Shown here piece by piece: positions 1-7,306 of a stretch of DNA of 33,713 nt. The stretch comes from CAYFMH01 sp964344165 (GTDB taxonomy: Bacteria; Patescibacteriota; Gracilibacteria; UBA4473), in assembly GCA_964344165.1 (NCBI GenBank), contig CAYFMH010000010.1, positions 1-33,713 on the forward strand, read 5' to 3'. The notes under the pieces were generated by a model. The model did no database searches. It worked only from the letters and a program-made list of their open reading frames with translations, and was not told the origin of the DNA. Position 1 is the stretch's first letter, and each line of letters begins with the position of its first letter. The position numbers were made by a program, and so were the translations under genes.

Positions 1-90
1 GCCAGGGACGCCAGGGACGCCGCCTGGGCCGCCAGGGACGCCGCCTGGGACGCCGCCAGGGCCGCCGGGGCCGCCGCCGGGGACGCCGCA
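1..90 (+). repeat. GCC-rich coding repeat (left contig end)
   Basis: Short units such as GCCAGGGACGCC, GCCTGGGCCGCC and GCCGGGGCC recur in tandem with almost no synonymous variation. They encode Ala-Arg-Asp, Ala-Ala-Trp and Ala-Ala-Gly steps. The same units occur at 33615-33713. Near-identical codons point to slippage or recent expansion, not to old protein repeats. Confidence 0.85.
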
Positions 91-156
91 AAAGAAAAAC
101 AAAACAGCCGTTTAACACAATTGGTCACTGCGGCGCATAAAAGGAGAGCGAAGTGA
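1..156 (+). CDS. C-terminal part of Imm5-like repeat protein (continues from 33321)
   Basis: Reading frame 1 is open from the first base to a TGA at 154-156. It encodes an Ala/Arg/Asp/Trp low-complexity stretch followed by a basic tail ending in AHKRRAK. The right end of the window carries an ORF (33321-33713) with the same repeat, and it stops after exactly 131 whole codons, so both pieces are in the same frame if the molecule is circular. The joined protein would be 182 residues. The stop overlaps the GTG start of the next gene (GTGA), which suggests translational coupling. Repeat copy number at the junction is uncertain because the assembly broke inside it. Confidence 0.75.
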   Translation, partial: ARDARDAAWAARDAAWDAARAAGAAAGDAAKEKQNSRLTQLVTAAHKRRAK

Positions 157-1106
157 AAAGCATCGGATCATCGCAAATCGCCGCTGTGCTGGACCAGAGC
201 CCGTACACCACGCGCTACCAGCTTTACCAAGAGGCTGCGAATGGAATTAAGGTTGAGGAAGCCAAAGACGCCCGCATGGCGATGGGCGTTGTTTTGGAGC
301 CTCACATTATCGCGGCAGTATGTCGCGAACGCGGGTGGACGTATGATTGGAACGGGCCGACACCGACCGATCCCCTTGGGACCAGGCTCCTGCACCAGAC
401 TGACCCAAGAGCGTCCGCCCGCCCCGATGCCATCGCCCGTGCGCCGGAACATGGTGACAGCGACGGCATTCTGGAGTGCAAGCTGGTGAACATCTTCAAG
501 TTTTGGGAAAATTGGGGCCGCGACGAATCCCAACCGCCGATGCACATTGAATTGCAATGGCAGTGGCAAGCGTATGTTACAGGGGCAACGTGGGGCGCAA
601 TCATCGTCTATATCATGGGCGGGGATGAATATAAGGTATTCAACCGCGAACCGGACGCCGAGGTCATCGCCACCATGATCGAAGCGAACACGTTATTTTG
701 GCGGGACGTGGAAGGTAAAAACGAACCGGACCCGTTTGGTGACCCGAAAGAGGTTCCGCTGTTGGCGCTGCGCTACCCCGAAATCACGAATGCCCTGCCC
801 GTTGATTTGGGCACGGACACGGACGCCGCGCAGATTATGGCCGATTATGCCTTAGCGCAGAAAAAATCATCGTTCTGGAAAAAGGCGGCGGACGGCGAAA
901 AGGCGAAGCTGCTCGCATTGACGAAGGACAACCACGAAACCATCGCCACGGCAGATGATGGGCGGCGGTTCCGCGCCAAGGTGACGAAATCGAAGCGCGA
1001 AGCCGCAACGATTGAACGCAAGGCCGGTGTAACCACGCGGGTCACGGTCAAGGAACTGGAACAAGGCGAAGCGACGGAACAACAGAACGTGTTGGAGGCG
1101 GGATGA
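153..1106 (+). CDS. YqaJ-type viral recombinase/exonuclease
   Basis: A 317-residue protein of the YqaJ/lambda-exonuclease nuclease fold, expected to resect double-stranded ends for RecT. Visible family features are the N-terminal GSSQIAAVL...SPY segment (about residues 5-17), MG..LEP with E49 (44-50), RPDAI with D92 (90-94), LECK with E108 and K110 (107-110), and ELQWQWQAYVTG (133-144). Together these supply the acidic and lysine residues of the active site. The start is GTG at 153 with AAGGAG six bases upstream, overlapping the preceding stop. The ATGA overlap with the next small ORF and the recT gene 170 bases downstream make this a two-component recombination operon. Confidence 0.9.
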   Translation: MKSIGSSQIAAVLDQSPYTTRYQLYQEAANGIKVEEAKDARMAMGVVLEPHIIAAVCRERGWTYDWNGPTPTDPLGTRLLHQTDPRASARPDAIARAPEHGDSDGILECKLVNIFKFWENWGRDESQPPMHIELQWQWQAYVTGATWGAIIVYIMGGDEYKVFNREPDAEVIATMIEANTLFWRDVEGKNEPDPFGDPKEVPLLALRYPEITNALPVDLGTDTDAAQIMADYALAQKKSSFWKKAADGEKAKLLALTKDNHETIATADDGRRFRAKVTKSKREAATIERKAGVTTRVTVKELEQGEATEQQNVLEAG

Positions 1107-1282
1107 TGGATATGCACATTCACAACGTCCGGGGGATAACTCAAGAGGAAAGGTATCTAACGGACGCCCAAGATATCGGCTTTTCGGTCACGAAAATCAC
1201 CATTACAGACGCGAACAACAAGACGCACACCATCAACTGTTACCACTACGTCCCGCCCATTGACGGGGGAGACAATGACTAA
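1103..1282 (+). CDS. Small hypothetical protein between exonuclease and RecT
   Basis: A 59-residue ORF starting MMDMHIHNVRG and ending IDGGDND. It starts in an ATGA overlap with the exonuclease stop and ends eight bases inside recT, so it fills the gap exactly. GGAGGCGGG lies directly upstream. It has a mixed charged and beta-like composition, and no family is recognised. The tight packing supports it as a real gene; a role in recombination is only inferred from position. Confidence 0.7.
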   Translation: MMDMHIHNVRGITQEERYLTDAQDIGFSVTKITITDANNKTHTINCYHYVPPIDGGDND

Positions 1283-2252
1283 CGCACTCGCAACGCTAAC
1301 CGAGCAGTTCAAGCCGTTATTCCCGCGTCTGGAAGAAAGTTTAGCGGGCGCAATCCCGGTGGAAAAGATGGTTCAGACCGTCATGGTCTCATGCGAGGCG
1401 AACCCAGGTCTGCTGGAATGTAACCGCCAAACTTTGTTTTCCGCAACGCTTGGCGCTTGCATGTTGCGCCTGCCCGTGGACGGCGTGACGGGGCAAGCGT
1501 ACCTTGTGCCCTTCAAAAAGCGGGTTCAATTGCTGCCGGGGTATCAAGGGCTTATCACTCTTGCCGCCCGGTCCACCTTTGTCTGCCACGCCGATCTTGT
1601 GCGCGAACGGGATAACTTTAAAATGACATCCGGCAGCAACCCCGGCATTGACCACACTTACGGGCAGGGACAGAAAACCGACCGGGGCGCGGTGGTCGCC
1701 GCTTACGCCGTGTTCCGGTCCAAGCACTTCCCCGACGTTCTCAAAGTCATGGACCGGGCGGAATTGAACGAAGTGAACAGCGGGCGGAATGTCTGGAAGT
1801 CCAACCCCGAAGCCATGATGTTGAAAACCCCGATTCGGCGCGCGGCAAAACTGTTGCCCATGGATACCGCCCAGGATTTGGGGCTCGCCCTGGCGCTCGA
1901 AGAACAGCACGACTTGGGCCACCACGCCGAAATCACGCCGGAGAGGGTCGTTAGCGTTGATCGGGGGGTAAGTGTCGAAGACACCCCGCAAAACGTCTCA
2001 GAGCGGCTTACAGAGACAACCACCGCTACTCCGTATAGCCTTGATGTATGCGAAAGCGGGGTTGATATTATACAATTCCAGACGCCCGATAAATTTGTTG
2101 CCGGGTTCTTGCAAGAACTTGAAACCTGCACTGATTGGGAATCACTATTCAACGCTAACAGCGAAGCGTTAAAGCGCCTTCGCGGGGACGCCCCGGAGTT
2201 GGCAGCCACCCTCGAAATGGAATACAAAAAATGCAAATCCCGGCAATCATAA
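1275..2252 (+). CDS. recT: RecT-family single-strand annealing protein
   Basis: A 325-residue RecT family annealase. The core runs over residues 1-225, with the diagnostic LPVDGVTGQAYLVPF (66-80), LLPGYQGLITLA (86-97) and, further on, the NP/AMMLKTPIRRAAKLLP block. The protein anneals single strands made by the upstream YqaJ nuclease. The C-terminal 100 residues are acidic and variable, as in many phage RecT proteins. The start chosen is the ATG at 1275 with GGGGGAG just upstream; the more upstream in-frame codon at 1260 lacks a good ribosome site. Confidence 0.95.
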   Translation: MTNALATLTEQFKPLFPRLEESLAGAIPVEKMVQTVMVSCEANPGLLECNRQTLFSATLGACMLRLPVDGVTGQAYLVPFKKRVQLLPGYQGLITLAARSTFVCHADLVRERDNFKMTSGSNPGIDHTYGQGQKTDRGAVVAAYAVFRSKHFPDVLKVMDRAELNEVNSGRNVWKSNPEAMMLKTPIRRAAKLLPMDTAQDLGLALALEEQHDLGHHAEITPERVVSVDRGVSVEDTPQNVSERLTETTTATPYSLDVCESGVDIIQFQTPDKFVAGFLQELETCTDWESLFNANSEALKRLRGDAPELAATLEMEYKKCKSRQS

Positions 2253-2608
2253 TGGTGTTTGTTATTTCTGGCACAACAATCGACTTTGGGGACAATGCTG
2301 CAGCTTGTATACAAGAGGAGGCACGCCTAAACAAATTGGATATTGAAGCGCGATGTATTGGGGCGAACAACGCGGGGCAAAAACTATTATCTAAGGCAAC
2401 TAAAAGCACGTCCGCAGAAACCGCCGCGCAAAACTTTGCGGAATACCAACGCAATTTGGCTGATATCAACCGCCGCCGCGCGGAGTGGGCAACTACTGAT
2501 AGAGGTTGGTGCGGCATGGTTAGGCGGGGGTGGATCACTAAAGATGATAAAAAATATTGGCCCTATCAGAAAAAACCTAAAGAGTGCCCAAAATGGTTTA
2601 TGAAATAA
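2252..2608 (+). CDS. Small hypothetical protein, hydrophobic N terminus
   Basis: A 118-residue ORF starting MVFVISGTTIDFG in a TAATG overlap with the recT stop. A start at 2231 (MQIPAIIMVFV) is also possible and has a slightly better ribosome site. The N terminus is hydrophobic for about 10-15 residues but has no basic residue, so a signal peptide is uncertain. The rest is polar and lysine/alanine-rich, with three cysteines and a Trp-rich end (WPYQKKPKECPKWFMK). No family is recognised. It is the last uninterrupted gene of the rightward operon. Confidence 0.75.
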   Translation: MVFVISGTTIDFGDNAAACIQEEARLNKLDIEARCIGANNAGQKLLSKATKSTSAETAAQNFAEYQRNLADINRRRAEWATTDRGWCGMVRRGWITKDDKKYWPYQKKPKECPKWFMK

Positions 2609-2630
2609 TGTCCCTTAATGGGAGTGAGGA

Positions 2631-2814
2631 ATGAAGCCCGAAACATTAATAGCGATACCCCGGAAAAGGTGGTCGCTGCACCCGACTTAAACAGCACCCA
2701 AAAGATTTCCGACTGCCTGCGGCTTTTTATTGGATTGGTGGTGAACCAGTTCCCAAGGGCGGCTTCATCGAGCGTGGCCGCGAAGTCGTTTGCGATTTCA
2801 AATCCCGCCAATAA
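2631..2814 (+). pseudogene. Small gene with apparent +1 frameshift
   Basis: ATG at 2631 has GGAG six bases upstream and encodes MKPETLIAIPRKRWSLHPT, then TAA at 2688. One base later in frame, from 2689, the sequence is open for 41 codons to TAA at 2812 and reads like real protein (KDFRLPAAFYWIGGEP..., FIERGREVVCDFKSRQ). That frame has no start of its own: a TAG lies just upstream of its beginning. Joined at ACT-T-AAA, the product is 60 residues. Either a one-base error or mutation, or a +1 shift at the stop. An 8-codon ORF (2608-2634) links it to the upstream gene by TAATG and ATGA overlaps. Confidence 0.45.
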
Positions 2815-2828
2815 CGAGGGTTAGCGGG

Positions 2829-3185
2829 TCACCCCTGCCATGATGACCGTCCGCCGACACGCACGGCGGCATACATAATCATTCGGCGGTACCAGGGGAC
2901 GCCGAGGGCCACCATGCCGTCGTAAAACATGTCGTCAGCTTCCTTGCGCGTCATGTCGAACGCTCCCGTGTACGCCATATCGTGGAAAATGGCGGCTTGA
3001 ATATGCCGCCCGACTTGAGCAACAATGCCGCGAAGACGACGGGGGATTGACGCGAGGTCGGTTTCAAAGCCGTGGGGGACGATTAGCGCCCGCCCTTGCC
3101 AATAGGCATGGAGTTCATCGATGACGGTGAATTTCCCCGTTACGGGGCTGAACGATAGCGGCACGTCGTCTTTTCTGAACTTCAT
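2829..3185 (-). CDS. DUF1353 family phage protein
   Basis: 118 residues, matching the DUF1353 pattern of a small phage protein: a beta-rich N terminus, then the FETDLASIPRRLR segment (about 40-52) and the HDMAYTG and KEADDMFYDGM blocks. The function of the family is unknown; it often sits in phage lysis or tail-end regions. It is the last gene of the leftward unit and starts in a TGATG overlap with the lipoprotein gene. No intrinsic terminator with a T tract is visible in the few bases separating it from the converging rightward operon. Confidence 0.8.
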   Translation of the reverse strand: MKFRKDDVPLSFSPVTGKFTVIDELHAYWQGRALIVPHGFETDLASIPRRLRGIVAQVGRHIQAAIFHDMAYTGAFDMTRKEADDMFYDGMVALGVPWYRRMIMYAAVRVGGRSSWQG

Positions 3186-3523
3186 CACCAGCAACCCCTA
3201 GTCGCCGCGAGGTCCCAAAGCAGTTCGCGGCGCTTTTTGTTCCCCGTCGTATCAACATCGGCTTGCGTCGCCGCCGTCGTAACGGCCCCGGTAAAGGCCG
3301 CCGCTGCGCCCGTCACAAAGCCTCCTAGAAGCGCGATAGTGCCCAGCCCTACCCCAACGTCCCGGATCTGCCCCAAACGCCCCACACGGGCAATGCGGGC
3401 CGAATGGGCGTCCATTTCAGCGAAGATACCGTCACAAGACGCGGGCGGGGCCGTGTAGGGGTTGATTGTGGAACACGACACCAGCAAAAACGCGGCGGGT
3501 ATCGCATAAATGCTATATTTCAT
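3185..3523 (-). CDS. Small lipoprotein (possible outer spanin-like lysis protein)
   Basis: A 112-residue protein. The N terminus MKYSIYAIPAAFLLVSCST has a basic residue, a hydrophobic core and the lipobox LVSC, so Cys17 should be lipidated after signal peptidase II cleavage. A second Gly/Ala-rich hydrophobic segment lies at about 57-85 (GLGTIALLGGFVTGAAAA). Location directly downstream of the endolysin suggests a lysis role such as an outer spanin. The second hydrophobic segment and lack of a Pro-rich stretch are not typical of Rz1, so this is tentative. It overlaps the endolysin end by 11 bases. Confidence 0.75.
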   Translation of the reverse strand: MKYSIYAIPAAFLLVSCSTINPYTAPPASCDGIFAEMDAHSARIARVGRLGQIRDVGVGLGTIALLGGFVTGAAAAFTGAVTTAATQADVDTTGNKKRRELLWDLAATRGCW

Positions 3524-3908
3524 TTCGCCAATCCTTGATTTCAAAGTGGCCGGGATCATCAATGGATTTGAAGCGTCCGCCCCAAACCAAGGAAACGCCG
3601 CACGTTTTTGCCATCGACATAATAACCCCCGCCATATAACCGAATTCCATTTCGTTGTCCCAATCAATCCCGTCGGTCCACGGGGCAATGTCGATGCCGA
3701 ATGACGGGGAATGGTTATGTGGGGATTCAAGCCACTTGGCTTTTGACCGTTGCGGGCGGCTGTGGTACGCGGCCATCTGGTCTTTCTTGTTCCGGTACCC
3801 GCAAACGATGGTGATGTCGTATTCCTTGATAACGGAATTCATTACAATCTGTATCCGCTTATCACACGTCGCCAATCGGGCTTTTGAGGCGGGACTGAAT
3901 CTGAACAT
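3513..3908 (-). CDS. Endolysin, M15-type L-Ala-D-Glu peptidase
   Basis: 131 residues, the usual size of a single-domain M15 (VanY-like) phage peptidase. Zinc-site motifs are SPHNHSPSFGIDIAPW (62-77; H64 and D73) and DPGHFE (118-123; H121), with the tryptophan-glycine WGG at 109-111. The family cleaves peptide crosslinks or stems of peptidoglycan. There is no signal peptide, so release would need a holin. It starts in a TAATG overlap with the upstream 59-residue gene and is followed by a lipoprotein gene. Confidence 0.88.
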   Translation of the reverse strand: MFRFSPASKARLATCDKRIQIVMNSVIKEYDITIVCGYRNKKDQMAAYHSRPQRSKAKWLESPHNHSPSFGIDIAPWTDGIDWDNEMEFGYMAGVIMSMAKTCGVSLVWGGRFKSIDDPGHFEIKDWRNEI

Positions 3909-4087
3909 TAAGGCGTAATCGGGTTGGGTTGGGTCATATCTTTAAGCGCGGCATTTACCAAATCCACGCCTAATTTCCAAGCCTCTTCTGGTGTAAGAGG
4001 TTCTTCAATAATGATTTTACCGTCCACATAAACCTGCAACATGATCGGCTGGCGTGGGTTGCCGGGGTGGGCAATGACAAACCTCAA
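3908..4087 (-). CDS. Small hypothetical protein with TTG start
   Basis: A 59-residue ORF (RFVIAHPGNPRQPIML, then VYVDGKIIIEEPLTPEEAW). The TTG start lies in a four-base TTGA overlap with the metallophosphoesterase stop, the same arrangement as the ATGA overlaps elsewhere in this genome, and the stop forms TAATG with the endolysin start. An internal ATG (Met15) would give a 44-residue form. No family is recognised. It exactly fills an otherwise empty 176-base space. Confidence 0.65.
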   Translation of the reverse strand: MRFVIAHPGNPRQPIMLQVYVDGKIIIEEPLTPEEAWKLGVDLVNAALKDMTQPNPITP

Positions 4088-5127
4088 AAGCCCGCCCTTT
4101 TCCGTTTGAACGTCAGGTATTCCGCAGCCTCTTCAACATCGTGTAGCGTGGTTACGAGACGCGGGTCATCATCATCATATTGTGGATCAATAATCGTGGT
4201 TGAAGCCGGGGTTATGTTCTGGTTCGGCAATCCCTTTTCCTGCGCGAAACGGTCGTGGATTTTGTACCCCGCCACGCGGAGCGCATGAGAAATCAGGCCG
4301 TCCGATGGCGATTTCAAAAGCTGATACCCGGATATGTGCTTGTGCCCGCAAGTCAGGATATGGTCGCGCCAACCCATCTGCACCGCCTTGGCCGCCCCGT
4401 GGACCGTGTTCCACATGGAATGACCGCTGAAATCGTGCCGCGCGTTCACCCGCACCTGCTTCCCGTTCGGAAATTTGAGGTTAAGGCGCACGCCCCAGGC
4501 ATCATAGACGCCTTGCTGCGTTTCCAATATCCACTTCAACGGATCACCCGCGCCGGACCAATTATCGTGATTGCCGCCGACGATGTAGAGCCACCGGACG
4601 GAATTTACAAACCATTCAGTTAGCGCCCATGCCTCGGCGGCGCTGGTGGATTGTTCCGAAAAAAGATGGGCCAGACGCCCCGTCCAGTTGTTCAAATTGT
4701 CGCCAACATTAGCCCCAAACATCCCCTCGGTATCGTTCACCACATGAACGTGGCGCTCCAACAGGGCGATATCCGTACCGTTGTCGTCAACGTGTGGGTC
4801 TCCAAAATGGGTTATCGCAATGGGGCCGTCGATCTTGATTTTGACCGGCACGAGAACGCGGGCGGAACGGGCTTCATAGGTCTGGGCGTATTGCTGTTTC
4901 CGGCGTTCTATCAAGTCCTCGACCGGCAGCACTTCAGCGGGCAGTTCGGGGGCCGAAAACGGTTCGTGGTACGGTTTGAGTTCCATCGATACGGCACGCT
5001 TGTATCTATGGTCTAGGGTTTGGCGAGGGATGTTGAGCGCACGCGCCGCAGCACTAACGTTGCCGTGAATTTCCACAGCGTTAATTGCCTCTTGTAGAAC
5101 CTTTACAGGACAAGGTTCTTGGGCCAT
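4084..5127 (-). CDS. Calcineurin-like metallophosphoesterase with N-terminal HTH
   Basis: A 347-residue protein with a complete metallophosphoesterase metal-site set in order: GDPH (109-112), GDNLN (142-146), GNHDNW (185-190), H231 in RHDFSGH, and GHKH (261-264). The first 45 residues form a helix-turn-helix-like segment (GNVSAAARALNIPRQTLDHRY), a feature seen in some phage members. Substrate is unknown; the fold hydrolyses phosphodiesters or phosphomonoesters, and DNA, nucleotides or a signalling molecule are all possible. It lies in the lysis block between a membrane coiled-coil protein and the endolysin. Confidence 0.88.
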   Translation of the reverse strand: MAQEPCPVKVLQEAINAVEIHGNVSAAARALNIPRQTLDHRYKRAVSMELKPYHEPFSAPELPAEVLPVEDLIERRKQQYAQTYEARSARVLVPVKIKIDGPIAITHFGDPHVDDNGTDIALLERHVHVVNDTEGMFGANVGDNLNNWTGRLAHLFSEQSTSAAEAWALTEWFVNSVRWLYIVGGNHDNWSGAGDPLKWILETQQGVYDAWGVRLNLKFPNGKQVRVNARHDFSGHSMWNTVHGAAKAVQMGWRDHILTCGHKHISGYQLLKSPSDGLISHALRVAGYKIHDRFAQEKGLPNQNITPASTTIIDPQYDDDDPRLVTTLHDVEEAAEYLTFKRKRAGF

Positions 5128-5436
5128 TTACGGGATATTCCGGTCCAGTTTATCCAAAATGCGCTCCAATGCCGCGCGGGCGTCGTTGCGGAATTCCTTG
5201 TTTCGTTCGGCGGCGGCGTCAAGTTTTGTCTGGATAACCGCCTGCGCCCGCTGTACTTCGTGAACTTGTTCCTGTATCCCCTGGACGTTCTTGGTATTGG
5301 CGTTCGCGTCCTGCTTTACGTCTTCTAACTGCTGCGCCATCGTCGCCCAAGCCACTCCAACGACAAAGGCCGCCAGCACCAACTGCAGCAGGTGTTGGGC
5401 AAGGGGGGATAGGTCGTTGAACTTTTTCAAGGACAT
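5128..5436 (-). CDS. Membrane coiled-coil protein, holin or inner-spanin-like
   Basis: 102 residues. One transmembrane segment near the N terminus (LLQLVLAAFVVGVAWATMA, about 16-34) is followed by a long heptad-like coiled coil rich in Gln, Asp and Ala (37-98). This topology fits an inner spanin or an XhlA-like lysis accessory and also some small holins; the sequence alone does not decide. The start at 5436 was chosen over a longer upstream frame because that would run deeply into the preceding gene. It is two genes upstream of the endolysin. Confidence 0.7.
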   Translation of the reverse strand: MSLKKFNDLSPLAQHLLQLVLAAFVVGVAWATMAQQLEDVKQDANANTKNVQGIQEQVHEVQRAQAVIQTKLDAAAERNKEFRNDARAALERILDKLDRNIP

Positions 5437-5437
5437 C

Positions 5438-5746
5438 CTACACCTTACTGTCGGCAGATTCCTGCAATTCCCACCGCACGGGCACAACGTCCTCACCTGA
5501 AGCGGTCACACAAAGCATTTTAACGCCGTGCCTAAAAAAAGTGACGGTTATGGACCACGATTCGCCGTTTTCGCTTGACCAAAGTTCCATAAGAGACCCG
5601 TTGTTACCCATCATTTGCTGTATAGGAGCCTCTTTGAAGTCCCTGTCCAAGCTGTTCCGCATGGCCTGCCATTCCGCGCAAACCGGGGCCGCTCCTGCGA
5701 ATATGGGGAATAAGCAGATTGTGGCGGCCAATAGCGCGGTGCGCAT
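5438..5746 (-). CDS. Small exported hypothetical protein
   Basis: 102 residues with a clear Sec signal peptide (MRTALLAATICLFPIFAGA-AP, cleavage near residue 19). The mature part contains two further cysteines and a beta-like region (WSITVTFFRHGVKMLCVTAS), compatible with a small periplasmic disulphide protein. AGGAG lies eight bases before the start. No family is recognised. It sits at the head of the lysis block. Confidence 0.75.
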   Translation of the reverse strand: MRTALLAATICLFPIFAGAAPVCAEWQAMRNSLDRDFKEAPIQQMMGNNGSLMELWSSENGESWSITVTFFRHGVKMLCVTASGEDVVPVRWELQESADSKV

Positions 5747-5747
5747 G

Positions 5748-5975
5748 TCATTTCTCCTCTTTGGGTCGTTCCTTCCGGGCCTTGATAATCACTCGTTGTT
5801 CGTCCACGGTGCGCCCGTTTTTCAGGCGGTCCACCTTGTCGGCGAGGGCCTGTTCCGCCCATTCGAGCCCGCCGTGCTTGCGGATTGACCACTTCTGCGA
5901 ATGGTCCCACCATGCGGTCGCGTCGATGCCGTGGGCTTCGAGAACTTCGCGTTCTTTCGGTTTCAAATCCCTCAT
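5748..5975 (-). CDS. Small basic hypothetical protein
   Basis: 75 residues, highly charged and probably helical (MRDLKPKEREVLEAHGIDA, ending KARKERPKEEK). It starts in an ATGA overlap with the upstream gene. No family is recognised. Position between the fibre and lysis genes suggests a late gene; nothing more can be said. Confidence 0.75.
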   Translation of the reverse strand: MRDLKPKEREVLEAHGIDATAWWDHSQKWSIRKHGGLEWAEQALADKVDRLKNGRTVDEQRVIIKARKERPKEEK

Positions 5976-6256
5976 AGCGCCGCCTTTATCACTGCCTTCA
6001 TTTGCCCGACCGTGCGCCCGCTATCCGCCGCCATGACCTTAACCAAGGCGCGGATAATGGGGTTTTTGGCCATATCGCTTTCAGCTACCTTTTCGGCCAA
6101 GGGCGTATCCGGCAGCTTGGCGAATTCCGCAATCGTTGCCTCGACATTTTCATCGCCACCACGGTTCCATGTCGATTGTATGTAACCATCCACATCATCA
6201 ACGGGGATTTCCCGTTCGCAGATTGTGCGCTGTTCCGGGGTTAGTGTGTAACTCAT
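5972..6256 (-). CDS. Hypothetical protein downstream of the tail fibre
   Basis: 94 residues, acidic in the N-terminal half and helical, with a C-terminal GRTVGQMKAVIKAAL helix. AGGTG lies before the ATG. It directly follows the fibre gene, so a tail-fibre assembly chaperone or a small tail component is possible, but no motif confirms it. Confidence 0.75.
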   Translation of the reverse strand: MSYTLTPEQRTICEREIPVDDVDGYIQSTWNRGGDENVEATIAEFAKLPDTPLAEKVAESDMAKNPIIRALVKVMAADSGRTVGQMKAVIKAAL

Positions 6257-6263
6257 ATTTCAC

Positions 6264-7304
6264 CTATGCTAAAAGAACGATGTTAAGGGAATCGTCGGTT
6301 CCGATATCGACCACCTTGGATCCGCCCGCCGTCTCTGTTGTAACCGTCAGGGTATCGGACGTATCCATATCGGCCACAACAGCGCGGGTGTAGGTCGTAT
6401 AGTCGCCAATAGCGCTATGACTGACCGCCCATGGGTTGGAATAGTGGTAGTAGGTCCGGTTCGACGTAATGATATTGAGGTCGTTTTCGGTGTGGCTGGA
6501 ATTCAGTCCGCCGGGAGCGTGCCGGACAATAATTAAGTATTTGCCCGTCTCTGGAGCCGTGAATGTGCTGGTGCCGTCAAAGTCCGATCCGGTATCGAAA
6601 ACCTCTGTGGTGTATTGGATGGTGTAAACCGTGCTGTCGCCGGATTTGTTGAATTGGCTAGCGGCAAAGGCCAAAACCTTTACGTCAGAGACGCTAGGGG
6701 CGCTTGGAACTAGATCAAGAATCCCCTGCACGGTATCCTTTTTGTGCCGGTTGCTGTCCGTCGCGTCGGCGAACATGATTTCATCGGACGCCGTGATAAC
6801 GGTATCCGCCTTCGCCGTGATCAATTCCTTTTCGACGGTCGAATACCAATCTGTAGCATCAACGGCGGTATAAAGACGGCTTTCACCGGGGCCAATTACA
6901 ATCGGGTCCACGGCATCGGCGGAACCGCCATCGATCTTGTCTGACGTATTTGGCCACACCTGGATGGTTTGTGCGCTGTCATCATTGATAACCAGGCACT
7001 CAAGCCCCGCTGTTGCGGTCAGGAGCTTCACGCCGTCGCCGTTCGTGCCCGACGTGGTAATGCGGTTGATTGTCGTGGTTAGCGCCGTCGCGCCCGCCTG
7101 CGTCTGTGTCGAACCGGCGGTTATTGAATCCGTGATACTGCGCCATGCGTCCGTCCCCGCTTCGGAATTCTTCAAATGCGACATTAACTCCCGGATGGCG
7201 TTGTTGACCGTGGAAGGCGCGTTCCCTTCATCGATGTCAACATCGCCGACAACGGTGTTGTTGCCCGCCGTGGCGTCGTATTCGTTAATTCTATCTTTCG
7301 CCAT
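6264..7304 (-). CDS. Tail fibre / receptor-binding protein
   Basis: 346 residues. The N terminus has the pattern seen at the virion-anchoring end of many phage fibres (INEYDATAGNNT, then NAPSTVNNAIRELM at about 29-42). A Ser/Thr-rich repetitive beta shaft follows. The last about 120 residues resemble a C1q/TNF-type jelly roll (TFTAPETGKYLIIVRHAPGG...), a common trimeric receptor-binding tip. It is the only fibre-like gene of this size, so it is the main candidate host-range determinant. Confidence 0.8.
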   Translation of the reverse strand: MAKDRINEYDATAGNNTVVGDVDIDEGNAPSTVNNAIRELMSHLKNSEAGTDAWRSITDSITAGSTQTQAGATALTTTINRITTSGTNGDGVKLLTATAGLECLVINDDSAQTIQVWPNTSDKIDGGSADAVDPIVIGPGESRLYTAVDATDWYSTVEKELITAKADTVITASDEIMFADATDSNRHKKDTVQGILDLVPSAPSVSDVKVLAFAASQFNKSGDSTVYTIQYTTEVFDTGSDFDGTSTFTAPETGKYLIIVRHAPGGLNSSHTENDLNIITSNRTYYHYSNPWAVSHSAIGDYTTYTRAVVADMDTSDTLTVTTETAGGSKVVDIGTDDSLNIVLLA

Positions 7305-7306
7305 GC

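Noticed and set aside
1..90. CRISPR-like array from short repeated units at the contig ends
   Set aside because: Units are multiples of three, in frame, without spacers; they are a coding low-complexity repeat.
2690..2735. Terminator between the converging operons (short GC stem then CTTTTTATT)
   Set aside because: The stem is only about three base pairs and lies inside the likely C-terminal coding region of the frameshifted gene.
2618..2824. 68-codon plus-strand ORF starting MGVRNEARN
   Set aside because: No ribosome site, and a neighbouring frame gives a better protein (FYWIGGEPVPKGGF...). Treated as a shadow of the frameshifted gene.
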